Source: an uncultured Pelagibacteraceae bacterium
GTDB taxonomy: Bacteria > Pseudomonadota > Alphaproteobacteria > Pelagibacterales > Pelagibacteraceae
Length of the DNA stretch: 6,485 nucleotides
Assembly (NCBI GenBank): GCA_902588335.1
Contig: CACIOV010000035.1
Coordinates: 1-6,485, forward strand
Direction of reading: 5' to 3'
Shown: in pieces, positions 6,325 through 6,485 of the stretch
Layout of the letters: every line of letters begins with the position of its first letter
Position numbering within the stretch: the first letter of the stretch is position 1
The notes under the pieces: generated by a model
The model's database searches: none
What the model was told of the DNA's origin: nothing
The model's input: the letters and a program-made list of their open reading frames with translations, nothing else
Program-made: the position numbers and the translations under genes

Positions 6325-6485
6325 ATGATTACGCACTATATTCATCGCGGTCTGGCAAAAAAGAAATTTAAAGAAAATACAATTCAGAGCTTTAAGTACT
6401 GTTTTAAAAAAAAATTTGGCATAGAAACAGATCTACAAGTTACCAAAGATAATAAATTGATTTGTTTTCACGACTCTAATTTAAA
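6325..6485 (+). CDS. Glycerophosphodiester phosphodiesterase, N-terminal part (cut by window end)
   Basis: The first 53 codons of a gene that runs off the window. The predicted product hydrolyses glycerophosphodiesters such as glycerophosphocholine or glycerophosphoethanolamine to glycerol-3-phosphate and an alcohol. The visible peptide has the family's N-terminal signature in order: 'HRG' at residues 7-9 (catalytic His7), 'ENTIQSF' at 17-23, 'GIETDLQVTKD' at 32-42 with metal-binding Glu34 and Asp36, and 'FHDSNL' at 48-53 with the second catalytic His49. There is no signal peptide, so the protein is probably cytoplasmic. The start ATG lies 6 nt after the phosphatase stop, which implies the same operon. 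A nine-A tract sits in codons 28-30. The family call is confident despite truncation; length, active-site completeness and substrate cannot be judged. Confidence 0.85.
   Translation, partial: MITHYIHRGLAKKKFKENTIQSFKYCFKKKFGIETDLQVTKDNKLICFHDSNL

Overview
This AT-rich window has nearly wall-to-wall genes, very short spacers and mostly AGA arginine codons. Together with the protein families present, that suggests a streamlined, low-GC marine alphaproteobacterium (SAR11-like or similar). The lineage is inferred from composition and family resemblance only; no marker gene is present.

Layout: (1) 17-1370, plus strand: a ten-helix EamA/DMT transporter followed 7 nt later by a GNAT acetyltransferase. 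(2) 1344-1898, minus strand: an HD-domain protein of the PhnZ/TmpB oxygenase type, whose 3' end overlaps the acetyltransferase tail to tail by 27 nt. (3) 1899-1964: a 66-nt divergent intergenic region with a TATAAT hexamer on the plus strand. (4) 1965 to the window end, plus strand, apparently one operon with gaps of 12, 24, 1 and 6 nt: a gamma-butyrobetaine-hydroxylase-like Fe(II)/2-oxoglutarate dioxygenase (TmpA-like), a beta-hydroxyacid dehydrogenase, an aldehyde dehydrogenase, an inositol-monophosphatase/HisN-family phosphatase, and the start of a glycerophosphodiester phosphodiesterase cut by the window edge.

The centrepiece is the divergent pair of a BBOX-like dioxygenase and a PhnZ-like HD oxygenase. 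This is the gene combination of the TmpA/TmpB pathway, in which TmpA hydroxylates 2-(trimethylammonio)ethylphosphonate and TmpB oxidatively cleaves the C-P bond to give glycine betaine and phosphate. Automatic annotation would probably call these genes 'gamma-butyrobetaine hydroxylase' and 'HD phosphohydrolase' and miss the pathway. The linked dehydrogenases and two phosphoester hydrolases could extend it into a wider phosphonate, quaternary-amine or organophosphate salvage locus; that extension is inference. No RNA genes, mobile elements, CRISPR arrays or clear terminators were found.
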